Source of the DNA: JBCBDX01 sp039822005
GTDB taxonomy: Bacteria > Pseudomonadota > Alphaproteobacteria > Rhizobiales > Rhizobiaceae
Length of the DNA stretch: 64,000 bases
Assembly (NCBI GenBank): GCA_039822005.1
Contig: JBCBMZ010000006.1
Coordinates: forward strand, 115,173 to 179,172
Direction: 5' to 3'
Shown: positions 1 through 8,817 of the stretch, piece by piece
Layout of the letters: each line of letters opens with the position of its first letter
Numbering within the stretch: position 1 is the first letter of the stretch
The notes under the pieces: model-generated
Databases searched by the model: none
What the model was told of the DNA's origin: nothing
What the model saw: the letters and a program-made list of their open reading frames with translations, nothing else
Position numbers and translations under genes: made by a program

Positions 1-831
1 ATTGGCCACTTTGATGATGTCGATCTTAGAGGGGTCATTTCCCACCGCGTGCAGGGCCCGCAACACGTCCTTGGCATGCACGATGCCGACTATATTGTCG
101 GTTTCGTCGCGCCACACCGGCAAGCGTGTGTAAGGGCTTTTCAGGATTTCCGAGACCACAACATCGGCCGGATCATCGGCATTGACCATATAAATGTTGG
201 TTCGGTGTATCATCACGTCGGATACATCCAGCTCCTGCAGATCCAAAAGGCCGCCGAAGCGCTCGCGGTCTTCTCTGTCCACCGATCCTTCTTCGTGCAG
301 CACCTCTACCGCACCGCGTAGTTCGTCACGTCCTGATAATAGAGCCTGATCTTCACCGAAACGAACGCCGAAACGTCCCAGGATGAAGCGCACAATCAGG
401 TCGACAGCGGCTGCAAGAGGCGAGACAATTCGAACAAAAAAGGAAATACCTGGCACCACAAAAAGCGCAAACTTGTCGGTGCGGGTGATTGCCAAATATT
501 TGGGCATCACCTCTGCGAAGATCACCAGAAGCGGTGTTAGCACCAGCGTAGCGTAGACCAGCCCTGTCTCACCAAAGAGTGACAAGAACAGGCTGGTTGT
601 CAAAACCGGCGACATGACATTGACCAAATTGTTGCCGATCAGGATCGAGCCGATCAGGCGCTCTTTGTTTTCTGTTAGTGAAGTGACGCTTTGTGCTCTG
701 CGGTTACCTTGGTTCGCCAGCTGTTTCATCCGTCCGCGTGAGACGGCTGTCAGCGCTGTTTCTGAACCGGAGAAGAACCCTGACACTACGATCAAAATCA
801 GGACAGCAGAGATGATAACCCAGGTTTCCAT
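1..831 (-). CDS. CBS/DUF21 membrane protein, HlyC/CorC family (3' end cut by window)
   Basis: The reverse strand reads METWVIISAVLIL from an ATG at 831 and stays open to the window edge, giving 277 codons without a stop. The N-terminal half is the hydrophobic DUF21 (CNNM) membrane domain, with SGFFSGSETALTA and a later AEVMPKYLAI stretch; the CBS domain region has begun by the edge (RALHAVGNDPSKIDIIKVAN). Relatives are proposed magnesium/cobalt efflux or membrane-stress proteins, often mislabelled hemolysins. It lies 12 bases after the aroB stop on the same strand, so it is probably the third gene of an aroK-aroB operon, an order common in rhizobia. The substrate cannot be told from sequence. 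Confidence 0.88.
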   Translation of the reverse strand, partial: METWVIISAVLILIVVSGFFSGSETALTAVSRGRMKQLANQGNRRAQSVTSLTENKERLIGSILIGNNLVNVMSPVLTTSLFLSLFGETGLVYATLVLTPLLVIFAEVMPKYLAITRTDKFALFVVPGISFFVRIVSPLAAAVDLIVRFILGRFGVRFGEDQALLSGRDELRGAVEVLHEEGSVDREDRERFGGLLDLQELDVSDVMIHRTNIYMVNADDPADVVVSEILKSPYTRLPVWRDETDNIVGIVHAKDVLRALHAVGNDPSKIDIIKVAN

Positions 832-843
832 TTGTTCATGCTT

Positions 844-1953
844 TCATAGTACGGTCTGCAGGAATGCGCGCACTTCGGAAGATGGCACATTTTGGGCGAC
901 AAAGGCCTGCCCAATACCGCGTGTCAAAATAAAGGTCAGTTCGCCGCGCGAAACTTTTTTGTCTTGCGCGATGAATTTCAGAAATTGGTCCGCATCTTCA
1001 ATGTGGCTGCGCATGGCCGATAAATCAGCGGGAAGCCCCACCGTTTCAAGGTGAGCCTTTACCCGCACCATGTCGTCCAAGCTGGCATGGTTCAGTCTTG
1101 CGGAGAACTGGTGTGCCAAGGTCATTCCGATTGCCACGCCCTCGCCATGAACGAGAATATCAGGATTGTATCGTGCAATGCCTTCCAATGCGTGGCCGAA
1201 CGTATGGCCAAGGTTCAGGAGCGCCCGTTCACCGCTTTCCCGTTCGTCACGTTCCACAATGGCAGCCTTGGCGCGGCAGGAATAGGCAATGGCTTCCACG
1301 CGGTCGGCCCCGCCCGCGAATACGCCGCGCCAGTTCCTTTCAAGCCAGGCAAAGAAGGTGTCATCGCTGATCAACCCATATTTGACCACTTCGGCGTAAC
1401 CCGCTTTGAATTCGCGTTCCGACAGCGTGTCGAGAATACCGGTATCAGCTATTACGAGCTTGGGTTGATGAAACGCGCCGACCAGGTTCTTGCCATGGGG
1501 TGAATTGATGCCGGTTTTGCCGCCGACCGAGGAATCGACCTGTGCCAACAGAGTTGTGGGAACTTGCACAAAATGCATGCCCCTGCGGACAATAGAGGCT
1601 GCAAAACCGGCGAGATCGCCAATGACCCCGCCGCCGAAACCAATCACTACATCATTGCGCTCAAGACGGGCATCCAGGATGCCTTCCACAACTCGCTCCA
1701 GATGGCTGTAGCTCTTGGTGGTTTCCCCCGCAGGCAGGACTATCTCGCAATGATACAGGCCCGCCGCATCGAGGGACGCTTTGAGCGCCTGCAAGTGAAG
1801 TTTGGCGACGTTGTCGTCGGTTACGATGGCACATCGCGTTTCTGGCAGAACCCTGGAGATGCTGTTTCCAGCATTGTCCAACAGGCCATCTCCGATCAAA
1901 ATGTCATAAGATCGGTCGCCTAGGCCGACGCTGACGGTCTGGCTTGGGGTCAT
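844..1953 (-). CDS. aroB: 3-dehydroquinate synthase
   Basis: Converts DAHP to 3-dehydroquinate, the second step of the shikimate pathway, in the cytosol. The 369-residue length is normal for the family. GGGVIGD at residues 108-114 marks the NAD-binding turn, SSVGGKTGIN at 141-150 is the conserved substrate-binding loop, and likely metal ligands are Glu188 (in AGYAEVVKYG), His250 (NLGHTFGHALE) and His269 (HGEGVAIGM). The ATG at 1953 lies two bases after the aroK stop, so the two are translated as a unit. Nothing is missing or odd. Confidence 0.97.
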   Translation of the reverse strand: MTPSQTVSVGLGDRSYDILIGDGLLDNAGNSISRVLPETRCAIVTDDNVAKLHLQALKASLDAAGLYHCEIVLPAGETTKSYSHLERVVEGILDARLERNDVVIGFGGGVIGDLAGFAASIVRRGMHFVQVPTTLLAQVDSSVGGKTGINSPHGKNLVGAFHQPKLVIADTGILDTLSEREFKAGYAEVVKYGLISDDTFFAWLERNWRGVFAGGADRVEAIAYSCRAKAAIVERDERESGERALLNLGHTFGHALEGIARYNPDILVHGEGVAIGMTLAHQFSARLNHASLDDMVRVKAHLETVGLPADLSAMRSHIEDADQFLKFIAQDKKVSRGELTFILTRGIGQAFVAQNVPSSEVRAFLQTVL

Positions 1954-1955
1954 CG

Positions 1956-2543
1956 CTATTGTTCCTTGCTCAAATGCCGGCCAAGCGCATTCATCACATT
2001 CTCAACCATCGCGTCTTTTGAGACATCTTCCGATATTACCGTAACATCCGCTGTCGCGTACACCGGATAGCGGTCGTCTATCAGTTGTTGCATCACGGCT
2101 CTAGGATCCGGGTTCTTAAGCAGGGGACGGGTGGACTTGCGCAATACGCGTGCCATCAACAGGTCAAGGTTGGCACTCAGCCAAAGCGAAACGCCACCTT
2201 GCTTGATAGATGCCCGGGTGTCTGCGTCCATGTAAGCGCCGCCGCCAGTGGCAAGCACCATTGCCCCTTCGGCGAGCAGCCGCTTGATAACGCTTGCCTC
2301 AAGGCGTCGAAATTCCGGCTCTCCATATTGCTCAAAAATATCGGCCACCGGCATGTCAGCTGCTTTTTCAATTTCCGTATCGCTGTCAGCAAACGGCAAG
2401 CTTAGAGCGGTGGCCAGCTTTCGCCCAATGGCTGACTTTCCTGCCCCCATCAAACCGACAAGCACAATTGGTCTGCTACCCAACCCGTCGATGATTGAGC
2501 GGGTGAGTTGCAGTTTTTGCTGGTTGGATTGATTTTGTGCCAT
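1956..2543 (-). CDS. aroK: shikimate kinase
   Basis: ATP-dependent phosphorylation of shikimate, fifth step of the shikimate pathway. I start it at the ATG at 2543 (MAQNQSNQQK, 195 aa); the frame stays open upstream, but the extra 34 residues do not look like AroK. Walker A GLMGAGKSAIG is at 30-40, the shikimate-binding Asp in FADSDTEIE near 53-59, Arg79 in EPEFRRLE, the GGG at 100-102, and the lid has RSTRPLL. It heads the aroK-aroB-CBS operon and diverges from the small membrane protein at 2666; the roughly 120 bases between should hold both promoters. Confidence 0.96.
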   Translation of the reverse strand: MAQNQSNQQKLQLTRSIIDGLGSRPIVLVGLMGAGKSAIGRKLATALSLPFADSDTEIEKAADMPVADIFEQYGEPEFRRLEASVIKRLLAEGAMVLATGGGAYMDADTRASIKQGGVSLWLSANLDLLMARVLRKSTRPLLKNPDPRAVMQQLIDDRYPVYATADVTVISEDVSKDAMVENVMNALGRHLSKEQ

Positions 2544-2665
2544 GATGACGACTTTTGCGCATGAAGTGCGAACTTGTGTCAAGCGGGCGGTCAAATAGCA
2601 CAACACGTTGTGTTGCAATTGTTTGCCGAATGCCGTTATGAGCAATTGACTTTGCGGAAGAAGAT

Positions 2666-2887
2666 ATGCCGAGCCTCATTCGATTTTTGATGACGCTGTT
2701 GGTGCTGGGCGGCCTCGCCTATGCTGGCATGTTCGCTCTGACTGTTTTTGTCGAACCCAATCAGCGGGAAATGACGGTGCGGGTGCCGAGAGATCGCATC
2801 AATCCGCGTCCCGTCGAGCGCAATACCGCTCCCGTTGTTGAAGCACCCGTCTCTGATGAAGCCTCTGAGGCCCCCAGCGAACAATAG
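2666..2887 (+). CDS. small single-span membrane protein of unknown function
   Basis: 73 residues: an N-terminal transmembrane segment (about residues 6-27, FLMTLLVLGGLAYAGMFAL) followed by a short polar tail rich in Pro, Glu and Val. The start has a good ribosome-binding sequence (GGAAGAAG) just upstream. It diverges from aroK and lies 43 bases before xerD on the same strand. I recall similar short proteins in this position in other rhizobia, where they are annotated only as hypothetical. No functional motif is visible; the coding call rests on the start site, the hydrophobic pattern and the position. Confidence 0.72.
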   Translation: MPSLIRFLMTLLVLGGLAYAGMFALTVFVEPNQREMTVRVPRDRINPRPVERNTAPVVEAPVSDEASEAPSEQ

Positions 2888-2930
2888 GCACTGCATCTTC
2901 CGGTAACCATTACCGTTTACATTCGTCATC

Positions 2931-3851
2931 ATGATTGACGCTTTTATCGACATGATGTCCGCAGAGCGCGGCGCTTCCCTCCATACATTGGAAAATTATC
3001 GGCGCGATCTTGAAGACGCTGAGCGAGCGATCAGTGCGCCACGGCTTGAAGCAGCAACCGACACACAAATAGCAGCTTATTTATCCCAATTGGCGGCACG
3101 CGGATTTGCGCCTTCAAGCCAGGCCCGCCACTTGTCCAGTTTACGCCAGTTCTTCAAATTTCTTTATGCTGAAGGATTGCGCGATGATGACCCCACCGGC
3201 TTGCTGGAGTCGCCGAAAAAGCGCTCCGCATTGCCAAAAACCATGTCCGTTGAAGAAGTAACAGGCATGCTTGATCTTGCCGCCGACGAGGTGCTCAAGG
3301 TTCGTGTTGAGGGCAGCAAGACGCATGCAAACGCTTTGAGGCTGCATGCTTTTGTCGAACTATTGTATGCGAGCGGTATGCGTGTCAGCGAACTGACCGA
3401 GCTGCCCATTTCCGTATTGCGGCGCAATGAGCCGTGGTTTCCTGTCAAGGGAAAGGGCTCGCGCGAGCGTCTTATTCCGGTGTCCGGCAAGGCACAAATG
3501 GCCTTGGAGACGTACCACCAAATCTTGGATACGCACTTTGATACGAGGGGCAATGTCTGGCTGTTTCCCGACAGTAGGTTTGGCGGCCCTGTTAGGCGGC
3601 AGGTCATCGCACGTGATTTGAAAGGCCTGGCCGTCCGCGCCGGCATCAATCCATCGCGCGTTTCCCCGCATGTGTTGCGCCATGCTTTTGCCAGTCATCT
3701 ATTGCAAAATGGCGCGGATCTTCGTGTTGTTCAGCAATTGTTGGGACATGCCGACATTTCAACAACGCAGATTTATACACATGTGCTGGATGAGCGTTTG
3801 CAGTCGCTTGTTGAAGAATGTCATCCGCTGGCGCAACGCACGGGAACTTGA
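2931..3851 (+). CDS. xerD: site-specific tyrosine recombinase XerD
   Basis: Resolves chromosome dimers at dif together with XerC before cell division. 306 residues with the N-terminal SAM-like core-binding domain (about 1-95) and the catalytic domain with the full active set: Arg151 (ASGMRVSEL), Lys175 region (VKGKGSRER), His247 and Arg250 (SPHVLRHAFASH), His273 (LGHADISTTQ) and nucleophile Tyr282 (IYTHV). The position next to aroK and accA is the usual rhizobial place for xerD, which favours XerD over XerC or a phage integrase. Confidence 0.95.
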   Translation: MIDAFIDMMSAERGASLHTLENYRRDLEDAERAISAPRLEAATDTQIAAYLSQLAARGFAPSSQARHLSSLRQFFKFLYAEGLRDDDPTGLLESPKKRSALPKTMSVEEVTGMLDLAADEVLKVRVEGSKTHANALRLHAFVELLYASGMRVSELTELPISVLRRNEPWFPVKGKGSRERLIPVSGKAQMALETYHQILDTHFDTRGNVWLFPDSRFGGPVRRQVIARDLKGLAVRAGINPSRVSPHVLRHAFASHLLQNGADLRVVQQLLGHADISTTQIYTHVLDERLQSLVEECHPLAQRTGT

Positions 3852-3903
3852 CATCGCGCGTGTGAAACGCCACGTGCGGCCATGATTATTGAACAGGGCG
3901 CGG

Positions 3904-4860
3904 ATGTACTCTTACCTCGATTTTGAAAAGCCGATTGCTGATCTGGAAGGCCAGATCATGGAATTGAAAAAACTTGCCGAAGGTGGCGAGGGGGCTGTCG
4001 ATGTGGCGGATGAAGTGGCGCGATTGGAAAAGCGCTCGCGCGAGGCACTTGTCGATGTCTACAAGAAGCTGTCACCTTGGCAAAAGGCGCAGATCGCCCG
4101 CCATCCTGATCGTCCGCACTGCATTGATTATATAGATGCGCTATTTACGGAGTTCACGCCAATTGCCGGTGACCGTAATTTTGCTGAAGACCACGCATTT
4201 ATGACCGGATTTGCACGGTTTGACGGGCGTCCGGTCGCTGTGATTGGCCAGGAAAAAGGGTCCGACACAAAGTCCCGACTGAAACGAAATTTTGGTATGG
4301 GAAGGCCTGAAGGTTACCGCAAGGCTGTGCGTTTGATGGAACTGGCTAACCGATTCAACATGCCGGTGGTCACCTTGGTCGACACGGCAGGGGCGTATCC
4401 GGGTATCGGTGCAGAAGAACGTGGTCAGGCAGAAGCCATCGCCCGCTCTACCGAGATGTGCCTGAACGTCAGTGTTCCGCTCGTTGCATTGGTGATCGGT
4501 GAAGGCGGATCGGGGGGTGCGATTGCCATTGCGACGGCCAACAAGGTCTATATGCTGGAGCATTCGATCTATTCGGTTATTTCACCGGAGGCTGGCGCAT
4601 CCATCCTTTGGCGCGATGCGGCGAAGGCAAAAGATGTGGCCGTGGCGATGAAAATTACCGCGCAAGACTTGCTGGAATTGAAGATTATCGACGGCATTGT
4701 GCCCGAGCCGCTAGGCGGCGCGCACCGCGACAAGGCCTTCGTCATCGAAGAGGCGCGACGTTACATCCAAAAGGGCATGAAAGCCTTTGACGGTATGTCC
4801 GGTGACGAGATCAAGAAGGCCCGCCGGGAAAAATTTCTCGCCATTGGTCGGAGCCTTTGA
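3904..4860 (+). CDS. accA: acetyl-CoA carboxylase carboxyltransferase subunit alpha
   Basis: With AccD it transfers the carboxyl group from carboxybiotin to acetyl-CoA, making malonyl-CoA for fatty acid synthesis. I use the ATG at 3904 (MYSYLDFEKP), which matches the usual family start; a TTG at 3889 would add five residues. The protein is 318 aa. TAGAYPGIGAEERGQ at 161-175 and GEGGSGGA at 199-206 are the conserved acyl-CoA and carboxybiotin-site loops. It follows xerD by about 50 bases on the same strand. accD is not in the window. Confidence 0.97.
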   Translation: MYSYLDFEKPIADLEGQIMELKKLAEGGEGAVDVADEVARLEKRSREALVDVYKKLSPWQKAQIARHPDRPHCIDYIDALFTEFTPIAGDRNFAEDHAFMTGFARFDGRPVAVIGQEKGSDTKSRLKRNFGMGRPEGYRKAVRLMELANRFNMPVVTLVDTAGAYPGIGAEERGQAEAIARSTEMCLNVSVPLVALVIGEGGSGGAIAIATANKVYMLEHSIYSVISPEAGASILWRDAAKAKDVAVAMKITAQDLLELKIIDGIVPEPLGGAHRDKAFVIEEARRYIQKGMKAFDGMSGDEIKKARREKFLAIGRSL

Positions 4861-4971
4861 CAAATATTGGCCCGAAAAGCGATGCACTGACATTTGCGTG
4901 AGGCGTACATGGTGAACCTTGCGGTAACCATGAGACGATAATATTCCAGTCTCAACGGATGAGGAATTTGC

Positions 4972-6117
4972 ATGCGTGGCATGTTGAAGATCGCAGTTGC
5001 TGTTTCAGCCTTGGCGCTCCTTGCGGGCTGCCAAGCGTCTTCTGTGCTTGGAATTAACAAATCCGAAGTCCCATTGCCGCGCGATGCACTGGCGTTCATG
5101 CGGTCGCAGGGCATGACAGCCGCCTCTCCGATCATGATGCGTATCTTTAAGGAAGAAGCAACGCTCGAGATATGGAAGCAAGGGCCAACGGGCCGCTATC
5201 AACTCGTCAAGGAATATGAGATTTGTACCTATTCAGGTCAAAAGGGTCCCAAATACAAAGAGGGCGACCGGCAGGCACCTGAGGGGTTTTATTTTGTCGG
5301 CAAGCGACACCTTAACCCCAAGTCTTCCTATCACCTTTCTTTCAATCTGGGTTTCCCCAACCGGTTTGACCGCGCCCATGGCCGAACTGGTAGTCACTTG
5401 ATGGTGCATGGAGATTGTTCGTCGGCAGGCTGTTATGCGATGACGGACGAATACATTGAGGAAATCTATGCGTTTGCCCGCGAGGCGTTGCGCGGCGGCC
5501 AGCAAGCCGAGTTCCAGGTTCAAGCATTTCCGTTTCGCATGACGCCAGAGAACATGGCCGCGCACCGCAATGATCAGCATTTTGAATACTGGACCATGCT
5601 GAAGCAGGGCTATGACCATTTTGAGCTGACCAAGCAGCCGCCGAAAGTCGACGTGTGTGACCGACGCTATGTGTTCAACGTGGCACCAACAGAAGATGGC
5701 ATGAAATTCAATGCCGTTTCGCAATGTCCTGAACTGCAGATGCCGCGTAATCTAGCCTTGGCCTACTCGGAAATGGCCAGTGAACACACATTGGCTTTTG
5801 AAAATGCCGTCGCCCGCTTGGAGGGCCGAAAAAAGATCCTGGAACAAGGCCTGCAGCAGAGCCTTATTCCTGCTGAGACGCTTGCCATTATCGAAGCCTC
5901 CATCACCGCTCCACCGCCTTTTGAAGAGCCGGTTGAACCTGTGACCGCTGAAGTCATTAATCCCGTAACGCCAACCGTTGCAACTGTCGCGCAGACAACG
6001 GTCGACGTTGTGGAGACTTCTGTACCAAGTGAAGGTAGCGGGCTGTTTCCAGTCGCACCACCTCCGCCTGCCGCCGTTGTGATCACCGGGCCGGTGAATG
6101 AAACCGCCGGTCAGTAG
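4972..6117 (+). CDS. L,D-transpeptidase (YkuD) lipoprotein, YafK-like
   Basis: 381 residues. A lipoprotein signal ends in LAGC with Cys20 as the lipidated residue. The YkuD domain follows, with catalytic HGDCSSAGC: His146 and nucleophile Cys154. The C-terminal 90 or so residues are rich in Pro, Val and Thr and look like a flexible linker. YkuD enzymes make 3-3 cross-links in peptidoglycan or attach/release proteins on it; YafK-type members (E. coli DpaA) release Braun lipoprotein, so the exact reaction is open. It stands alone after accA and overlaps the GTG codon before the TusA-like gene. A second, different YkuD enzyme lies at 19474-20472. Confidence 0.9.
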   Translation: MRGMLKIAVAVSALALLAGCQASSVLGINKSEVPLPRDALAFMRSQGMTAASPIMMRIFKEEATLEIWKQGPTGRYQLVKEYEICTYSGQKGPKYKEGDRQAPEGFYFVGKRHLNPKSSYHLSFNLGFPNRFDRAHGRTGSHLMVHGDCSSAGCYAMTDEYIEEIYAFAREALRGGQQAEFQVQAFPFRMTPENMAAHRNDQHFEYWTMLKQGYDHFELTKQPPKVDVCDRRYVFNVAPTEDGMKFNAVSQCPELQMPRNLALAYSEMASEHTLAFENAVARLEGRKKILEQGLQQSLIPAETLAIIEASITAPPPFEEPVEPVTAEVINPVTPTVATVAQTTVDVVETSVPSEGSGLFPVAPPPPAAVVITGPVNETAGQ

Positions 6118-6125
6118 TGCCTCTC

Positions 6126-6353
6126 ATGTCTGATGTTCGCAATCTGAGGGGCCTGAAGTGCCCATTGCCTGTGCTGCGGGCGCAAAAATATTTGCGCGAA
6201 GTCTCAGTGGGTGACCGCATTTGGATTGAAACAGACGATCCCTTGGCAGCGCTCGATGTTCCCCATTTCTGTCAGGAAAAATCGCATCCGCTTGTTTCTT
6301 GTGAGGAATTGGACGATGGCGCGTTCCGCTTTCAAATCGAGCGGGGCCAGTAG
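6126..6353 (+). CDS. TusA-like sulfurtransferase
   Basis: 75 residues from the ATG at 6126; a GTG at 6117, overlapping the previous stop, would add three. The catalytic Cys12 sits in GLKCPLPVLRA, the hallmark of the TusA/SirA/YedF fold, and the end FRFQIERG fits the family. TusA proteins carry persulfide sulfur for tRNA thiolation and cofactor synthesis. It is translationally close to the L,D-transpeptidase gene and converges on the carboxypeptidase gene, leaving only 8 bases between their stops. The partner sulfur acceptor cannot be told from here. Confidence 0.88.
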   Translation: MSDVRNLRGLKCPLPVLRAQKYLREVSVGDRIWIETDDPLAALDVPHFCQEKSHPLVSCEELDDGAFRFQIERGQ

Positions 6354-6361
6354 CGCCACAA

Positions 6362-7549
6362 CTAGCTCGGGCGTCTTGTGGGCAAGGGCGCCGTCAGCCC
6401 GTCGCGTAGTCGAAACTGTTCCATGTCATCGATATCGCTGGCCGGTTCAAGAACCGGACGAGGCAACGGAACCGGGTAGGCACGGATCACCGCACGATCG
6501 AGCACAATGGCCGATGCGCTTGCACCAATGGCGCCTCCAAGTCCCGTACCGATGGCGCGTGGTTCACGCGTTAGCGGCTGGATCAGATCGGTTTCAAAGG
6601 CAATAAATCCTTCAATCTGGCGACCGTCCCAGCGGGCAGCCCTGGCTTCTTCTGTGCAGACCTTCGGACGAAGGTTGGCGGTGATTACGGAAGCTTCTGA
6701 AGGACGTGGCAGCGTATCGATATAATTCGATGTGGCGGCCAGTTCGGTATCAAAACCCCTTTCCAAGAGCGTTGCGCTCTTTTCGGCGCGCGCCTTCTGG
6801 CTTTCTTCCCCCAGAACGATCGCAATCAATGTGCGCCCGTCGCGCGTTGCGCTCGCGGCTATGTTAAAGCCGGACGCGCAAACAAATCCGGTTTTCATAC
6901 CGTCCGCGCCTGCGTAGCGACCGAGCAGCAAATTGTAGCTGGTGGTAATTGCATCGCCCGTCTGAATTGCTTCTGCCTCGAAAAGGCTGTCATATTGTGG
7001 GAAGCGTCGGCGGATTTCGCGCGCCAAAATGGCTAAGTCGCGCGCGGTCGAATATTGATCTGGATGATCCAAACCGTGGGCGTTCGCAAAACGCGTATCA
7101 GTCATACCCAGTGACCTGGCCGTTTCGTTCATCTTGTCGACAAATGAATCTGCTGTGCCGGTAACCGCCTGCCCTAATGCAACTGCGACATCGTTTGCGG
7201 ATTTGATGATGAGCATTTCCAACGCATTTTCGACGGTCATCACTGAGCCGACGGGATAGCCCATTTTGCTTGGCGGTGCACTGGCCGCCACTACGGACAT
7301 GCGAACTGGCGCACTCAATGACAAAATGCCATCTTCTATTGCTCTGAACGTCACATAGGCAGTCATGAGTTTGGTCAGTGACGCTGGGCTCCAGCGGTCA
7401 AAGGCTTGCTCATGGTGGATCACGCGACCAGTTTGAGCGTCAACCAGGATCGCAGGCGCGGCGGGCGCGTCCGTTGCTGCGAAGGCCGCCGCTGCGAAGG
7501 CCGCCGCTGCGCAAGCAAGGAACCGAACTTTTGTGCGGTAGTGTCTCAT
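6362..7549 (-). CDS. D-alanyl-D-alanine carboxypeptidase (class C-type PBP, DacF-like)
   Basis: Periplasmic enzyme that trims the terminal D-Ala from peptidoglycan pentapeptides. 395 residues with an N-terminal signal peptide that is an unusually long alanine run. Serine-protease-like penicillin-binding motifs are complete: SLTK with Ser57 and Lys60, SAN at 117-119, KTG at 219-221. The C-terminal part lacks an obvious amphipathic anchor and ends in a Pro/Arg-rich tail. It diverges from the M20 hydrolase gene. The signal peptide is lengthened by a 15-base tandem repeat (separate entry). Confidence 0.94.
   Translation of the reverse strand: MRHYRTKVRFLACAAAAFAAAAFAATDAPAAPAILVDAQTGRVIHHEQAFDRWSPASLTKLMTAYVTFRAIEDGILSLSAPVRMSVVAASAPPSKMGYPVGSVMTVENALEMLIIKSANDVAVALGQAVTGTADSFVDKMNETARSLGMTDTRFANAHGLDHPDQYSTARDLAILAREIRRRFPQYDSLFEAEAIQTGDAITTSYNLLLGRYAGADGMKTGFVCASGFNIAASATRDGRTLIAIVLGEESQKARAEKSATLLERGFDTELAATSNYIDTLPRPSEASVITANLRPKVCTEEARAARWDGRQIEGFIAFETDLIQPLTREPRAIGTGLGGAIGASASAIVLDRAVIRAYPVPLPRPVLEPASDIDDMEQFRLRDGLTAPLPTRRPS
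7476..7511. repeat. 15-base tandem repeat inside the carboxypeptidase signal peptide
   Basis: GCTGCGAAGGCCGCC occurs at 7476-7490 and again at 7491-7505, followed by a partial third copy starting GCTGCG. On the coding strand each unit adds five residues of the type AAFAA, so the signal peptide reads as a long Ala/Phe run. The repeat is in frame and could vary in copy number between strains by slippage. Confidence 0.85.
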
Positions 7550-7653
7550 CGCCGCTGTCTAGACCAGCAACATGTCGATAACAAGAAACTGTCAGAGGCG
7601 AGGCTTGTCTCCGACAGGTTCCGTCTCCATCTTGTCGTTCAAGGGAGACAGCC

Positions 7654-8817
7654 ATGCCGATTTTGAACCGAGCCGCCGAATTGCAAGATGAAGTCAAAGG
7701 CTGGCGCCGCCATTTGCATCAGCATCCGGAATTGATGTTTGACGTGCACGAGACGGCTCGCTTTGTGGAAGAAAAACTGCGGCTTTTCGGTGTTGACGAG
7801 GTCGTCACAGGTCTTGGGCGAACCGGTGTGGTGGGTGTGATCAAAGGCAACCGTGGTGCGGGCGAGACACTGGGTCTTCGCGCTGATATGGACGCTCTGC
7901 CGATCAAGGAAGCGACCGGCGCCAGCTACGCTTCGAAGATTGACGGAAAGATGCACGCGTGCGGCCATGACGGACACACTGCCATGCTGCTGGGCGCCGC
8001 CAAGTATCTTGCAGAAACCCGCAATTTCAACGGGACCGTCATTGTGATTTTCCAACCCGCAGAGGAAGGTGGCGGTGGTGGACGTGAGATGGTTCAAGAC
8101 GGGTTGATGGAGCGTTTTGGCATCGACCGTGTCTACGGGATGCACAACATGCCGAACCTGCCCGTCGGCGAGTTCATGATCCGAAGTGGTGCCTTCTTTG
8201 CTGCAACCGATCAGTTTTTGATCACCGTCAAGGGCAAGGGCGGCCATGCGGCCATGCCACATCAAAGTGTTGACCCCATTGTTGTCGGTGCCCAAATTGT
8301 TCAGGCTTTGCAGACCATCGCTTCGCGAAACGTTGACCCCGTCGGCTCCGTTGTTGTTTCAGTGACGCAGTTTAATGCAGGTAAAGCCTTCAATGTCATT
8401 CCTGAGGCAGCGAAAATTGCCGGAACGATACGAACGCTTGATGCTGACATACGCAGCCAAAGTGAAGAGCGCCTGAAAGATATTGCTGCGGGAATTGCCG
8501 CCAGTTTCGGCGCGCAAACCGATGTCCAATTCTGGCGGGGATATCCCGTGACGGTCAACGATCTTAATGAAACAGAAACCGCGATCGACAATGCGGTGTC
8601 CATTGTCGGTGGCGACAAGGTGGGCCGTGACATTGATCCCTTCATGGGCGGGGAGGATTTCGCCTACATGCTGGAAGAACGCCCAGGCTCGATGATCTTG
8701 ATCGGGAATGGTGACAGTGCCGGTCTTCATCATCCCGCCTATGACTTCAATGATGAGATTATCCCTTACGGGATCAGCTATTGGGCCAGCTTGGCGGAGA
8801 ACAATCGTGCAGTCTGA
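7654..8817 (+). CDS. M20 family amidohydrolase (hippurate/IAA-amino acid hydrolase type)
   Basis: 387-residue cytosolic zinc peptidase-like enzyme that hydrolyses N-acyl or N-aroyl amino acids. The dinuclear metal motif HACGHDGHTAM starts at residue 101 (Cys103, His105), the catalytic glutamates are in QPAEEGG at 135-141, and the dimerisation domain contains KGKGGHAAMPHQS. Substrate could be hippurate, an indole-acetyl conjugate or an N-acetyl amino acid; the sequence does not decide. A GNAT gene overlaps its 3' end, so the two are probably co-transcribed. Confidence 0.93.
   Translation: MPILNRAAELQDEVKGWRRHLHQHPELMFDVHETARFVEEKLRLFGVDEVVTGLGRTGVVGVIKGNRGAGETLGLRADMDALPIKEATGASYASKIDGKMHACGHDGHTAMLLGAAKYLAETRNFNGTVIVIFQPAEEGGGGGREMVQDGLMERFGIDRVYGMHNMPNLPVGEFMIRSGAFFAATDQFLITVKGKGGHAAMPHQSVDPIVVGAQIVQALQTIASRNVDPVGSVVVSVTQFNAGKAFNVIPEAAKIAGTIRTLDADIRSQSEERLKDIAAGIAASFGAQTDVQFWRGYPVTVNDLNETETAIDNAVSIVGGDKVGRDIDPFMGGEDFAYMLEERPGSMILIGNGDSAGLHHPAYDFNDEIIPYGISYWASLAENNRAV

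Noticed and set aside
7587..7620. AACTGTC...GACAGGTT inverted repeat between the carboxypeptidase and M20 genes
   Set aside because: Arms are imperfect, 19 bases apart, with no link to a known regulator; could be chance.
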